Below are positions 1 to 9,660 of a stretch of 64,000 nt of DNA, piece after piece. Position numbers and translations under genes: made by a program. Under the pieces are notes generated by a model. The model made no database searches. It was not told the origin of the DNA and saw only the letters and a list, made by a program, of their open reading frames with translations. The DNA comes from Parabacteroides sp. AM08-6 (GTDB lineage: Bacteria; Bacteroidota; Bacteroidia; Bacteroidales; Tannerellaceae). Location of the stretch: contig NZ_QRMP01000012.1 of NCBI RefSeq assembly GCF_003473295.1, positions 30,979 to 94,978 of the forward strand, read 5' to 3'. Every line of letters begins with the position of its first letter. Position 1 is the stretch's first letter.

Positions 1-950
1 GCTATCACCCCTCCCAACATCAGGCTTCCGGTATCACCCATAAACACTTGTGCCGGATAAGAGTTGTACCAAAGGAAACCGACCGTTGCCCCGATAAAGG
101 CGGCGGCAAAAACCACCAACTCTTCCGCCCCCGGAATAAACATGATGTTCAGGAACGAGGCAAACTCGAAGTGGGCCGACATATAAGCCAGAATACCCAA
201 CGCGACTCCGATAATAGCCGAACTTCCCGCAGCCAGCCCGTCCAGTCCGTCCGTCAGGTTTGCTCCGTTGGAAACGGCTGTAACGACAAAGATAGTCATC
301 AGTACAAAGACCAGCCAGGCAGCTTCTTCCTTGTACTTCCCGGCCCAACTTACCAACTGCGCATAATCGAAGTTGTTGTTCTTGACAAACGGGATAGTCG
401 TCTTGGTCGATTTCTTTTCGACCGTATGGAAACGGACTTCTTCTATCACATTATCATGGCGTACTTCCATATTCTCTTTAATCACAACATCCGGACTCAT
501 AAACAGTACCAGACCGACAATCAAGCCAAGCCCAAGCTGTCCGACAATCTTGAAACGGCCATGCATACCCTCTTTATTCTTCCGGAACACTTTAATATAA
601 TCGTCGGCAAATCCGAGAGCGCCTAGCCAAACTGTCGTTATAATCATCAGTATCACATAAATGTTGTTCAGCCGGGCACAAAGCAAGGTCGGAACCAATA
701 TAGCGATAATAATGATAATTCCTCCCATCGTAGGAGTTCCTTTCTTACTCATTTGTCCTTCCAGCCCCAGGTTGCGCACGGTTTCACCGATTTGCAGGAG
801 TTGCAGCTTATCGATGATGCGGCGGCCGATGGCGGTGGAAATAAATAAAGACAGAATCAGCGCAAGAGCGGAACGGAACGATACGTACTTAAACATACCG
901 GCACCCGGAAAGTCGAACTGATCCAAATAATTAAACAAATAATACAGCAT
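1..950 (-). CDS. mraY: Phospho-N-acetylmuramoyl-pentapeptide transferase (3' end cut by window edge)
   Basis: Polytopic inner-membrane enzyme that moves phospho-MurNAc-pentapeptide from UDP to undecaprenyl phosphate, making lipid I. The minus strand reads [18 protein letters not shown] from the ATG at 950. It then shows the family segments [23 protein letters not shown] (the Asp-Asp motif), [16 protein letters not shown] and [13 protein letters not shown], separated by hydrophobic helices. The frame is open to base 1, so about 316 residues are visible and the C-terminus lies outside. It starts 6 bp after the murE stop, as expected for a co-transcribed division and cell wall cluster. Identity is certain from the motifs. 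Confidence 0.97.
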   Translation of the reverse strand, partial: MLYYLFNYLDQFDFPGAGMFKYVSFRSALALILSLFISTAIGRRIIDKLQLLQIGETVRNLGLEGQMSKKGTPTMGGIIIIIAILVPTLLCARLNNIYVILMIITTVWLGALGFADDYIKVFRKNKEGMHGRFKIVGQLGLGLIVGLVLFMSPDVVIKENMEVRHDNVIEEVRFHTVEKKSTKTTIPFVKNNNFDYAQLVSWAGKYKEEAAWLVFVLMTIFVVTAVSNGANLTDGLDGLAAGSSAIIGVALGILAYMSAHFEFASFLNIMFIPGAEELVVFAAAFIGATVGFLWYNSYPAQVFMGDTGSLMLGGVI

Positions 951-956
951 GTCGTT

Positions 957-2438
957 TTATGGTTGTTGTGTTGCAAATATTTCCTGTAACTTCTCCCGGT
1001 CGTCGAAATGATGTTTCACCCCTTTCACGTCCTGATAATCCTCGTGTCCTTTACCGGCTACCAAAATCACATCGCCTTTCTTAGCCAGCATCGTGGCAGT
1101 CTTAATCGCCTGTGTACGGTCGGTGATGCAAAGCGTATGCTCCATATCGGAAGCGTTCAGGCCGGCTACCATATCTTTGATAATTTCGTCCGGTTCCTCA
1201 AAACGGGGGTTATCGGAGGTCAATATCAACTGGTCGCTCAGTTTGGAAGCCTCTTTCGCCATGATGGGACGTTTGCCTTTATCACGGTTTCCGCCACAGC
1301 CCACCACTGTAATGACACGTCCATTGCCGTCCAGCACTTCATGGATACTGTTCAACACATTTATCAGGGCATCCGGTGTATGGGCATAATCCACGATAGC
1401 CGTATAGCCCAAGGGAGATTGTACGGTTTGGAAACGACCGGAGACAGAGTGCAGGTCGCTCAATGCCACCAGAACCTCTTCCGGTTCCTTTCCCAACGAA
1501 ACGGCTGCACCGTAGACGGCAAGCAGATTGTAGGCATTGAAACGGCCGACGAAGCGTGTCATGACCTCCCGTCCGTTAATCATCATATCGGTTCCCTCGA
1601 AATGGGATTCTAATATCTTTCCTTTGAAGTCGGCTAATGTGCGCAATGAATAGGTCAACTTTTTAGCCGCCGTATTCTGCAACATCACCAAGCCTGATTT
1701 ATCATCTGCATTCGTCAAGGCAAAAGCGGATGCGGACAGGTCGTCGAAGAATTTCTTCTTCGCCTTCAAATAGTTCTCTACTGTTTTATGATAGTCCAGA
1801 TGGTCGCGGGTCAGATTCGTAAAAATACCACCGGCAAAAGAGAGACCGCTGATACGTTTCTGGTCGATAGCATGGGAACTTACTTCCATAAAAGCATATT
1901 CGCATCCGGCTTCTACCATACGGGCCATCAGGCTATGGAGTGTAATCGGGTCGGGAGTGGTATGGTCGGTCGGGATTGCTTCGCCGTCTATATAATTGCA
2001 GACAGTGGAGAGCAAGCCTGCCTTATGGCCCATCTTACGGAACATATCGTAAAGCAAGGTGGCAACAGTTGTCTTCCCGTTCGTACCGGTTACCCCCACA
2101 AGGATAAGATTATCGGAAGGATTTTCATACCAGGTTGAGAGTACTTTCCCTAATGCTTCCGCCGAGTCTTTCACCCGGATGAAACAGATGTTCCTTTCGG
2201 AAGAAACGGCTGTTCCATCCGAAGGGAACGGAAGTTCCTCGCAAAGAATAGCAACAGCACCTTTGTCGATGGCTCCCGGGATATAAGCATGACCGTCTAC
2301 CACTGTTCCCCTGACAGCGACAAACAAACATCCCGCTTCCACTTTGCGGGAGTCGGATTGGATGGCCGCAACCTCAATGGTTGTGTCGCCCACAACCTCC
2401 AGCACATCCAACGAACGTATCAGTTCCTTTAGTTCCAT
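957..2438 (-). CDS. murE: UDP-MurNAc-L-Ala-D-Glu:meso-diaminopimelate ligase MurE
   Basis: Cytoplasmic ATP-dependent ligase adding the third residue of the peptidoglycan stem peptide. The 493-residue length is normal. The ATP loop GTNGKT is at about residues 118-123. The motif DNPR in [14 protein letters not shown] marks enzymes that use meso-diaminopimelate rather than lysine. Mur ligase N-terminal, central and C-terminal domains are present in order, and the C-terminal part includes [14 protein letters not shown] and [10 protein letters not shown]. It lies 20 bp downstream of ftsI and 6 bp upstream of mraY, and is probably translated from one cluster mRNA. The start gives the usual MELKELI N-terminus. 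Confidence 0.97.
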   Translation of the reverse strand: MELKELIRSLDVLEVVGDTTIEVAAIQSDSRKVEAGCLFVAVRGTVVDGHAYIPGAIDKGAVAILCEELPFPSDGTAVSSERNICFIRVKDSAEALGKVLSTWYENPSDNLILVGVTGTNGKTTVATLLYDMFRKMGHKAGLLSTVCNYIDGEAIPTDHTTPDPITLHSLMARMVEAGCEYAFMEVSSHAIDQKRISGLSFAGGIFTNLTRDHLDYHKTVENYLKAKKKFFDDLSASAFALTNADDKSGLVMLQNTAAKKLTYSLRTLADFKGKILESHFEGTDMMINGREVMTRFVGRFNAYNLLAVYGAAVSLGKEPEEVLVALSDLHSVSGRFQTVQSPLGYTAIVDYAHTPDALINVLNSIHEVLDGNGRVITVVGCGGNRDKGKRPIMAKEASKLSDQLILTSDNPRFEEPDEIIKDMVAGLNASDMEHTLCITDRTQAIKTATMLAKKGDVILVAGKGHEDYQDVKGVKHHFDDREKLQEIFATQQP

Positions 2439-2458
2439 ATCTACTCAACCTTTCTTTA

Positions 2459-4636
2459 TCATTTTAATGTCAACGCTACGGTTTGTCCCTTCGAGACGCG
2501 TGTACCGGCCGAAACAGACTGCGAAGACACGCGCCCCATACCATTCAACGAGGCACGCAATCCGGCACTTTCCAGCAGGAAGACGGCATCTTTTGCTCCC
2601 ATGCCCACAACGTTCGGAACCAGCCCTTCGCGAATCGTAATATCTTTCAGTTTAATTTCGTCACTTTCTTCTTCTCGCTTTGCGGATACCCATTTCGTAC
2701 TGATGCTATCAGTAACTACATTTATATCCAGTTTGTCCAGTACATTTTCGAGTGCTTCCCAATCTCCCGATTTGGGCTGCGGGAACTTCACCGCCAAAGA
2801 GTCAGGCTCCATCTTGCGAATATCGAATATCATATGACTGGCATATATTTTTTCCGCTATGGCCTTTACCACGCCACCGGACATCGTACCCCCCGAAGGA
2901 TAACCGATACGGGGCTGGCGGATAACCACAATACAGGAGTATTTCGGTTCGTCGGCAGGAAAATAACCGCAGAAAGCGACCTGGTGACCGCTGGTGCGAT
3001 ACACACCGCCCGTAGCAATCTGTGCCGTACCGGTCTTTCCGGCGATAGAAATAATATCGGAATGGACTGCTTTGCCCGTCCCCTTCTCCACAACGCCGAG
3101 TAACATATCTTTAATGATGGCCAATGTTTTCTCCGAACAGATAGAAGGCTTTATCACTTCCGTCGAAAAGCTCTGCACCGTCTTCCCATTGCGCATAATC
3201 TCCTTGGTGAACATAGGGCGAACCATCTTTCCGTTGTTGGCTATCGCATTGAAGAATGCAAGCGTATAGATAGGCGGTATCTGCGTTTCATAGCCGAAAG
3301 ACATCCAAGGCAAGGCCGTCTTCGACCAATAATGAACCGTATCATTCGGCATACGTATCTTAGCACGACCGGCTCCGGGTATTTCCAAACGCAAATCGGC
3401 ATTCATTCCGATACGGTACAAGCCTTCGACAAATTTAGTCGGGTTCTTTTCGTATCCTTTCAGGATAGTCTTGGCCACTCCGATATTGGAAGAATACCAG
3501 ATAGCCTGTTCCACGGAAATGCGTCCGTAGCCGCCTTTGTTATTGTTGTGGTCCGTCATACGGGCTCCTTTATACATGTAAATACCATTCCCAACATCTA
3601 CGGTATCGCCGGGCTGGCAAAGGCCATCCTCGAGGGCAACCATGATGGAAGCGACCTTAAAGGTCGAACCCGGTTCCGTCTCATCGGCAACTGCATGGTT
3701 TTTGGTTTCGGCATATACACCTTCACGGATACGTGCCATATTGGTTATCGCTTTCACTTCACCGGTTGCGACCTCCATTACTACAGCTGTTCCGGAATTG
3801 GCATCAATCTTCTTCAGCATATCGACCAAAGACTTCTCCGTAATATCCTGCATATTGATGTCGATTGTAGTACGGACGTCCATACCGTCCACCGGCTCAA
3901 CTTCCACCACATTCGTCCAGCCGCCACCTACCCGGCGAACGGAACTAAGACCGGCCTCGCCACGCAGTAAGCTATCGTATTGCAACTCCAGTCCGTTCTT
4001 CCCTTTGGTCAGACCGGTTGTCAGGTCTATTTCACCATAAATATCACCGATTGTACGGGAAGCCAGCGAACCGAAGGGTTTCTGGCGCTGTACCATTTCA
4101 CGTGTGTAGAATCCGCTCTTATTGCGGTTCAAGCGCAGAAAAGGATACTTTCTTATTTCTTTCAGGTCCGAATAGGAGATGCGACCCTCATACAAAGGAT
4201 ACTGGCGGTTGCTCTTTTTCATGTTCAGACCGCGCAGCAAATAAGCTTTATAGCCTGCCGTTGTCCGGTTCCTAAATTTACGAGACAGGTAAAAGGCCAA
4301 GGAATCCACCCCATTCTGTTTGGAATAGAGGAAAGAGTCACGATTTAACCCCTGTGCCTGAAAATCGATATAAGTATAATAGCGTGGCACGCTGGTAGCC
4401 ATCAATTTCCCGTCGGACGAATAGATATTCCCCCGCCCGGGCAAAACCAAATGATTGGGACGCTTCTGACTTTCGGCGACCTTTTCCCATTTGTCCTTTT
4501 CCACAAAAGCCGTATCGAAAGCCCGCAGCACGATGCCTATTGCCACCAATCCCAGCAACAGGACAACAAGAAAGTAGCAGAGAAGTACTCTGTTACTTTT
4601 GGGGGTAAGCTCATTCTGTTCGATTTCTTCAGCCAT
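2459..4636 (-). CDS. ftsI: Division-specific transpeptidase (PBP3/FtsI type) with C-terminal PASTA domain
   Basis: Class B penicillin-binding protein that cross-links septal peptidoglycan in the periplasm. It has 725 residues: a short cytoplasmic tail, one membrane helix at about 18-38, a PBP dimerisation domain, then the transpeptidase domain. The active-site serine is in SxxK (residues 324-327, EPGSTFK), followed by SSN (382-384) and KTGTA (534-538). Residues about 670-725 (LVPNVVGMGAKDAVFLLESA onward) form a single PASTA repeat, which probably senses or binds cell wall material. It starts 2 bp after the ftsL stop, so the pair is tightly coupled. Confidence 0.96.
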   Translation of the reverse strand: MAEEIEQNELTPKSNRVLLCYFLVVLLLGLVAIGIVLRAFDTAFVEKDKWEKVAESQKRPNHLVLPGRGNIYSSDGKLMATSVPRYYTYIDFQAQGLNRDSFLYSKQNGVDSLAFYLSRKFRNRTTAGYKAYLLRGLNMKKSNRQYPLYEGRISYSDLKEIRKYPFLRLNRNKSGFYTREMVQRQKPFGSLASRTIGDIYGEIDLTTGLTKGKNGLELQYDSLLRGEAGLSSVRRVGGGWTNVVEVEPVDGMDVRTTIDINMQDITEKSLVDMLKKIDANSGTAVVMEVATGEVKAITNMARIREGVYAETKNHAVADETEPGSTFKVASIMVALEDGLCQPGDTVDVGNGIYMYKGARMTDHNNNKGGYGRISVEQAIWYSSNIGVAKTILKGYEKNPTKFVEGLYRIGMNADLRLEIPGAGRAKIRMPNDTVHYWSKTALPWMSFGYETQIPPIYTLAFFNAIANNGKMVRPMFTKEIMRNGKTVQSFSTEVIKPSICSEKTLAIIKDMLLGVVEKGTGKAVHSDIISIAGKTGTAQIATGGVYRTSGHQVAFCGYFPADEPKYSCIVVIRQPRIGYPSGGTMSGGVVKAIAEKIYASHMIFDIRKMEPDSLAVKFPQPKSGDWEALENVLDKLDINVVTDSISTKWVSAKREEESDEIKLKDITIREGLVPNVVGMGAKDAVFLLESAGLRASLNGMGRVSSQSVSAGTRVSKGQTVALTLK

Positions 4637-4638
4637 AT

Positions 4639-4986
4639 TTATTTATATAATTCATACGGCGGATTTTTGGCCGCTTCAAGTTCGATACCTTGTTCCTCAA
4701 TCAATAACTCGATTTGCGACTGGCGGCTGTTTCCCGTCAGTTCCGACGATATGGACAACGCTTCGAAACGAACATCACGCAATCTTTGTTGTAAACGATC
4801 GATTTCACGCAGTTTTTGCATACAGGTATAACGGTTCCCGATAAAGAAAAACACCAACACCACGACGAGTACAATCATCTTGGTATGCCGGACGATGAAA
4901 TCCTCTTTCAGGATACCACCTCCAAGAATGTACAAAAGAGAAAGACGTCTCTCCTTTTTCTTTTTCTTTCGTTGTTCCATATTCAA
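4639..4986 (-). CDS. ftsL: FtsL-like cell division protein
   Basis: Small bitopic division protein (115 residues). A lysine/arginine-rich cytoplasmic start (EQRKKKKKERR) is followed by one membrane helix at about residues 38-52 (IVLVVVLVFFFIGN) and a short coiled-coil stretch rich in Leu, Arg and Glu (LREIDRLQQRLRDVRF). This is the FtsL architecture, and the position between rsmH and ftsI is the classical FtsL slot. Sequence conservation in this family is low, so the call rests mainly on topology and synteny. It is known to form a complex with FtsB and FtsQ; neither is in this window. Confidence 0.85.
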   Translation of the reverse strand: MNMEQRKKKKKERRLSLLYILGGGILKEDFIVRHTKMIVLVVVLVFFFIGNRYTCMQKLREIDRLQQRLRDVRFEALSISSELTGNSRQSQIELLIEEQGIELEAAKNPPYELYK

Positions 4987-5004
4987 AACCTCCGCCTATA
5001 CAAA

Positions 5005-5937
5005 TTATTCGTTTTCCATTGTCAGTTTCTCCGCAATACGCAACTTTGCACTCCGCGAACGCGGGTTACGTTCGATTTCATCTTCCGAGGGTGTAATGAC
5101 CTTATTATTGACCAAGCGGAACGGTGATTTCACATTTCCATAAAAATCCTGCTCCATTTTACCCTCGAAGTTTCCGGTCTTCAGAAAGTTCTTCACCAAA
5201 CGGTCCTCCAGTGAATGATACGTAATCACAACCAGACGTCCACCGGGCTTAAGCACCTGCAAAGTCTGTTGCAGCATTTCCTTCAGGGCACGCATCTCGT
5301 CATTCACCTCGATACGAAGGGCCTGGAATACCTGGGCCAGAAATTTCTTCTCCTTATCTTTACCCGTAAAGGGTTTCAATATTTCCAAAAAGTCGCCAAT
5401 CGTTTCTATCCTTTTCGCCTCCCGGCTACGTACCAACATGGAAGCAAGCTTTCGCGAAACCTTCAGTTCGCCATAAAGATAGAACAAATCGGCCAACTGC
5501 TCTTCCGTGTATGTGTTAAGAACATCCGCAGCCGTCTGTCCCGCCCGGGTATTCATACGCATATCCAGCGCACCGTCAAAACGAAATGAAAAGCCGCGCT
5601 CCTTATCATCAAAATGATGGGAAGATACGCCTAAGTCCGCCAACAGGCCATCGACCTCACCGGCAACTCCATGATAACGCATGAAATTATAAAGATAACG
5701 GAAATTACTACGGACAAAGACAAAACGGGGGTCAGCCGGGATATTATTCTCTGCATCGGCGTCCTGATCAAATCCATAAAGCTCTCCCTCGCTATCCAAC
5801 CGGCTCAGTATTTCCCGGGAATGCCCTCCACCGCCGAAGGTAACGTCGACATACACACCTGAGGGCTGAATGTTCATACCTTCCAAACTTTCACGAAGCA
5901 TTACCGGCACATGATAGCAGATTTCTTTCTCTTCCAT
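5005..5937 (-). CDS. rsmH: 16S rRNA (cytosine1402-N4)-methyltransferase RsmH
   Basis: Methylates N4 of C1402 in 16S rRNA, using S-adenosylmethionine. At 310 residues it has normal length. The SAM-binding loop VDVTFGGGGHSREIL lies near the N-terminus. Further family blocks are GLLADLGVSSHHFDDKERGF, RFDGALDMRMN and VVITYHSLEDRLVKNF. It is the first gene of the minus-strand division cluster. The usual upstream neighbour mraZ is not present; the 379 bp upstream hold only a promoter and the terminator hairpins of the next gene. Confidence 0.97.
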   Translation of the reverse strand: MEEKEICYHVPVMLRESLEGMNIQPSGVYVDVTFGGGGHSREILSRLDSEGELYGFDQDADAENNIPADPRFVFVRSNFRYLYNFMRYHGVAGEVDGLLADLGVSSHHFDDKERGFSFRFDGALDMRMNTRAGQTAADVLNTYTEEQLADLFYLYGELKVSRKLASMLVRSREAKRIETIGDFLEILKPFTGKDKEKKFLAQVFQALRIEVNDEMRALKEMLQQTLQVLKPGGRLVVITYHSLEDRLVKNFLKTGNFEGKMEQDFYGNVKSPFRLVNNKVITPSEDEIERNPRSRSAKLRIAEKLTMENE

Positions 5938-6018
5938 TCCTCGCTATTATGTTAAACTTTTCCTTAAAATAAGGCATTGTAGTTGACTGATTAGCACACA
6001 CATCGCCCTATCCGATGG

Positions 6019-6050
6019 TAAAAGTACACATTTCCTAATTTAACCGCCAA
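6019..6050 (-). promoter_or_regulatory. Probable promoter of the rsmH-mraY cluster
   Basis: Read on the minus strand, TTG (6048-6050), a 21-bp spacer, then TACTTTTA (6019-6026). This resembles the Bacteroidetes -33/-7 pattern (TTTG and TAnnTTTG) with one mismatch in the last base. It leaves a leader of roughly 75 nt before rsmH at 5937. I see nothing else coding between 5938 and 6211. Confidence 0.5.
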
Positions 6051-6211
6051 GAAATATAAGAGAAAAGTAACAAAAAGTTTTCAACAGGTCCGGATTTTAG
6101 CTTTATTTTAGTCCTATCCGCCTCATATTATTCGCATATTCGGGCAAATCCCGACTTCTGTTTCAAATATCGTATTCTTCAGGAGATAATTAGGTGCTCC
6201 TTTATAAACAC

Positions 6212-6250
6212 AAAAAGCCCTCCCGGTAAAATAGATTACCGGAAAGGCCT
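6212..6250 (-). terminator. Intrinsic terminator of the DUF6383 gene
   Basis: On the minus strand a stem formed by GCCTTTCCGGTAA and TTACCGGGAGGGC (G-U pairs allowed) closes a short loop and is followed directly by TTTTTGTGTTT. It lies 67 bp past the stop of the DUF6383 gene and separates it from rsmH. Confidence 0.8.
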
Positions 6251-6263
6251 ATTTGTTTACCGC

Positions 6264-6285
6264 CTTCCTTTCTCGCGAAAGGAAG
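6264..6285 (-). terminator. Second hairpin behind the DUF6383 gene
   Basis: A perfect 9-bp stem, CTTCCTTTC/GAAAGGAAG, around a 4-base loop, between the stop codon at 6317 and the main terminator. There is no T-tract next to it, so it may stabilise the 3' end of the transcript rather than terminate by itself. Confidence 0.5.
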
Positions 6286-6316
6286 TGCAGTTGATTATTT
6301 AATTATCAATGTCTAT

Positions 6317-9300
6317 TTATTTAACCATAGCTTTTACAGCAGCTTCGCCTTCAACAGCTACAGCAACAACACCTGTTACAGGTACAGCAATTGTAGCATT
6401 GTCGGAAGAGATAACTGTGTTAACAACAACACGGCCTAACATATCGCTTACAACAACTTTCTTACCTGCCGCGTTTGCAATTGTTACCTGACCTTCACCG
6501 GCAAGAACAGAAACTTCAGAAGTTGCAATTTCTTCGTTATCTGTAGCCAATTCATCGTCAAGTTTATTTTCTACGTTGAAGATAAGAGCACCGTCACCAC
6601 CAGTCTTAGCATTGTTGAATTCAGAATTTTTATTTGTCAATACAATGCAACCATTCTGCATCTTAATCCAAGCAGCGTGTTCCGGTTGAATATCCTTACC
6701 ACCATCATAAGTATTAGACTCAATCAGGAACTGATTAGCTTCACCTTCTTTTGCTACAGTTGCAGCAGCGTCCGGATCCGTGTAACGGAATGACCAAGTA
6801 TAATTCTTGTGGTCATCACCCTTCAAGCTCTTAATGTATGTACCATCGATACCTGCATCTTTGTAAGCTTTAATGATTTCGTCGACATTCAGTTTTTCAA
6901 CATCCATCTTTTCATAACCATTTGTCAAGAATATCATGTCATCATTCTGACGGATAGCTTTAACAAAACCTACGCGAGTATAACCATTAGCAACATCCAC
7001 ATACGGAAGAACTTCGTCCTTACCAGCATACTTAGTTACTGAGTCTGCAAAGCTTACCAAATATTTAGCTACTGTATATCCAGCTTTACCCGGGGTAGCG
7101 TGGATACATTCTTTGGCATCAGTTGTCTCTTTGCCATCCGGTGTCATGTGCTTGTGATTTTCATTTTTAGCATCACAAGGAATTGTATCAACAGCAGCCA
7201 CTTCATGACGGTCAACAGAAATCAAATATTGCGGTTTAATGTAACCCAGACCACGTTTTACCCAAGCAGTATCAATACGGAATGCCAAGCCTGTAGCTTT
7301 GTTTTCCGACCAGATACCTAAGTAATCAACGCCATCATTCTGCCATTTCTGGTTGTTTTCGTCCATCAGATACTCACCACGTCTTGATTCATAGAAACGT
7401 AAGCTATCAGGTCCGTCGGATACATTTTCTTCCAAAGCCGGGTTATTGAAACGACGATACAAAGGAGCATCATCAATTTCCACTGTAAATGCAGAAGTAC
7501 GGCTTTCAGTCATAACCTGAGCTTTCAGATACTTATTGTTTTCATCTACACCAACCTTACGCAACAAATCCGGTTCAACAGCATAAGCTGTATCAATCAA
7601 AGCATAGTATTTAACGCCTTCTACATTATTATTAGCTTTATAGAAGAACTTAGCCATATCCTCAACATTTTCAGAAATAGCATATCTGTTTTCAGCAGCT
7701 TCAACCACATATTTATTAGCGGCTTTAGATTTCATTGTATAAGCCTGACGATAAAGTTTTGTCAAACCGGAAACATTACCGGTATAACCATATTCAGCAA
7801 TATCTCCAACAGCAGCGATTACATAATTATCTTTAGCGCCAATGTAAATAATCGAGTCATTTGTCTTTGAAGCACCCATATACAGGTCTTTATCAGCAAA
7901 AGAAGTCCAATATTTCAGCTTATAAGTCTGAACTCTCATTGAATCCTTATCCAATAATCTATAGCCCAGATATTTGTCTTTCATAATTGCAGCAGAAGCA
8001 GCTTCAAATGCTTTACCTGCACCAACTTCTACTTTTACAGTAGCACCTAAAATAGTAGCATCAGCATTATCTAAGAACTGAATATTCAATGTTTCTTTTG
8101 CAAATTCACGGTTAGTAATTTTATTAGCAGTACCGTTCTTTTCAACTACCCACTGGAATGCAGGCATATCCCAAGGTTCAACGTTATCTTCACGAGAAAC
8201 CCAAACCATTGTAGAATCACCATGGATAGGAACAGCCAAATACTGGCCTTCAGTATTACGGATTAAATACAAACCTTCAGCAATTGCTGTTTTGTGTGAA
8301 GGAGGAAGAGCTGTACAAGAACCGATACCGAAGTTGATTTCAACTTCTTTCTTATCGTAGATTGTTACAACACGAATGTCATCAGCAGCATACAAATCCT
8401 GAACTGTTACGTAGTTTTTATATTCGCTACCGACTTTACCCGTATTATCAATTACAACCGGAGCAGGAGTATTCGTATTAAATACACCATCAGCATTACC
8501 CATAGTACTCTGTTTTACTTGGATAACCAAACTGTCTTTTGACGGCCAGTATCTGAACAGGAACTTAGATTGATCATTCAAAGCAGCTTTCAAAGAGTCA
8601 GCGATACTCTTACCACCCATCTTATCAGCAGTAGCTTTGATTGTATTAAATCGCAGGAACTTTTCTCCATTTGTATTAAGATAAGCTGTATCTACATATA
8701 CATAAGAGCTATCTTTTGTCAAGATACGAACAAACTTTTCATCACCAGTCTGCGCTACCGTATCAGCCAAGAAATAATCATCCGTAAAGTAGTTCGTCTG
8801 TGATATCTTATTCTTATTAGGAGTGAATGCCAACTTAACGCCGTCTGTATCATCTTCCAACATTCCCAACATTGAATTAATCTGTTTTGCAGATAATGTC
8901 ATTTCGTTGGCATAAACCAAAGAAAATGCTAATGCGCCCGAATAATCATTATCATAAGTAGATTCATACTTTTGCAATTTAACAGCATAATTTACACCAT
9001 CCAAAGCCTGATCACCTTTAACAAAAGCAACCACAGAATCAGTATCAAAATAATAATACATAGGTTTTTCAGTTGCAAGTGTACCCAAGTTATTTGAGAA
9101 CGCCCAACCTGTAATATCACCATCAACAGCGACTTCCAGATTGTCAGTTTTTCCGCCGGCAACTACATCTTTCAAATAATCAGAAGAAATGTTCAATTCC
9201 TGAGAAGTAGCTTTGTTTGTAAATTTATACTTTACAGCCTGTCCCTGGTTGTATTTCTCAACTGTAACACACCACAAAGTGTTCAAAAACAAATCTCCTT

Positions 9301-9520
9301 GTGCATTTGCAGCCGGAACTAATTTCAAACTGTCATTCTCAATAGCCAAATAGTCAGTAATGTCAGATGTAGGATCACCAACAGCTATCTGCACAAGACC
9401 ATTGTCTTCTGTCAGACTCAATGAAGGTACTGCATCCGCAGTAACATTAGCAGCATTAGCTGAGAATGAACTAACGGCCAGCAGGGCGCTAGCCAAAAGC
9501 GTAGAAAACTTTTTGTTCAT
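6317..9520 (-). CDS. Large secreted protein with DUF6383-type C-terminal domain, probable type IX secretion cargo
   Basis: Protein of 1067 residues with a clear signal peptide (MNKKFSTLLASALLAVSSFS, then ANAAN). The body is rich in Asp, Asn, Lys and Tyr, and has several segments of the form YLIRNTEGQYLAVP or RGEYLMDENNQKW, which read like repeated beta-rich modules; I do not recognise a catalytic domain. The last about 70 residues (SEVSVLAGEGQVTIANAAGK, then KVVVSDMLGRVVVNT, ending VEGEAAVKAMVK) match the DUF6383 ending and follow the type A type IX sorting pattern (turn, V.V.D.LGR.V, valine-rich strand, final KxMVK). The partial gene at 63670-64000 has nearly the same ending. The gene has its own promoter, an approximately 100-nt leader and two 3' hairpins, as for a single highly expressed cistron. 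Function is unknown; a surface-layer or matrix role is a guess. Confidence 0.85.
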   Translation of the reverse strand: MNKKFSTLLASALLAVSSFSANAANVTADAVPSLSLTEDNGLVQIAVGDPTSDITDYLAIENDSLKLVPAANAQGDLFLNTLWCVTVEKYNQGQAVKYKFTNKATSQELNISSDYLKDVVAGGKTDNLEVAVDGDITGWAFSNNLGTLATEKPMYYYFDTDSVVAFVKGDQALDGVNYAVKLQKYESTYDNDYSGALAFSLVYANEMTLSAKQINSMLGMLEDDTDGVKLAFTPNKNKISQTNYFTDDYFLADTVAQTGDEKFVRILTKDSSYVYVDTAYLNTNGEKFLRFNTIKATADKMGGKSIADSLKAALNDQSKFLFRYWPSKDSLVIQVKQSTMGNADGVFNTNTPAPVVIDNTGKVGSEYKNYVTVQDLYAADDIRVVTIYDKKEVEINFGIGSCTALPPSHKTAIAEGLYLIRNTEGQYLAVPIHGDSTMVWVSREDNVEPWDMPAFQWVVEKNGTANKITNREFAKETLNIQFLDNADATILGATVKVEVGAGKAFEAASAAIMKDKYLGYRLLDKDSMRVQTYKLKYWTSFADKDLYMGASKTNDSIIYIGAKDNYVIAAVGDIAEYGYTGNVSGLTKLYRQAYTMKSKAANKYVVEAAENRYAISENVEDMAKFFYKANNNVEGVKYYALIDTAYAVEPDLLRKVGVDENNKYLKAQVMTESRTSAFTVEIDDAPLYRRFNNPALEENVSDGPDSLRFYESRRGEYLMDENNQKWQNDGVDYLGIWSENKATGLAFRIDTAWVKRGLGYIKPQYLISVDRHEVAAVDTIPCDAKNENHKHMTPDGKETTDAKECIHATPGKAGYTVAKYLVSFADSVTKYAGKDEVLPYVDVANGYTRVGFVKAIRQNDDMIFLTNGYEKMDVEKLNVDEIIKAYKDAGIDGTYIKSLKGDDHKNYTWSFRYTDPDAAATVAKEGEANQFLIESNTYDGGKDIQPEHAAWIKMQNGCIVLTNKNSEFNNAKTGGDGALIFNVENKLDDELATDNEEIATSEVSVLAGEGQVTIANAAGKKVVVSDMLGRVVVNTVISSDNATIAVPVTGVVAVAVEGEAAVKAMVK

Positions 9521-9572
9521 AATCTAAAAATTTAATATTAATACTAAAGTGTAATAAGTTCTATTCTAATAT

Positions 9573-9619
9573 CCGTACGTTTCTCTACATAAAATCACAA
9601 AATTATACGTACGTTTTTT
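9573..9619. repeat. Direct repeat CGTACGTTT in the DUF6383 leader
   Basis: CCGTACGTTTCTC starts at 9573 and ACGTACGTTTTTTC at 9607. The two copies share CGTACGTTT in the same orientation, 34 bp apart, between the promoter and the start codon of the DUF6383 gene. They could be an operator pair in the transcribed leader. Confidence 0.45.
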
Positions 9620-9627
9620 CTCGTCAA

Positions 9628-9657
9628 CAAAAGTAAGCATTAGTTTTAAACCCGCAA
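9628..9657 (-). promoter_or_regulatory. Promoter of the DUF6383 gene
   Basis: On the minus strand TTG (9655-9657), a 19-bp spacer, then TACTTTTG (9628-9635), a full match to TAnnTTTG. The predicted start of transcription is near 9620, giving an approximately 100-nt leader. Confidence 0.7.
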
Positions 9658-9660
9658 TCC

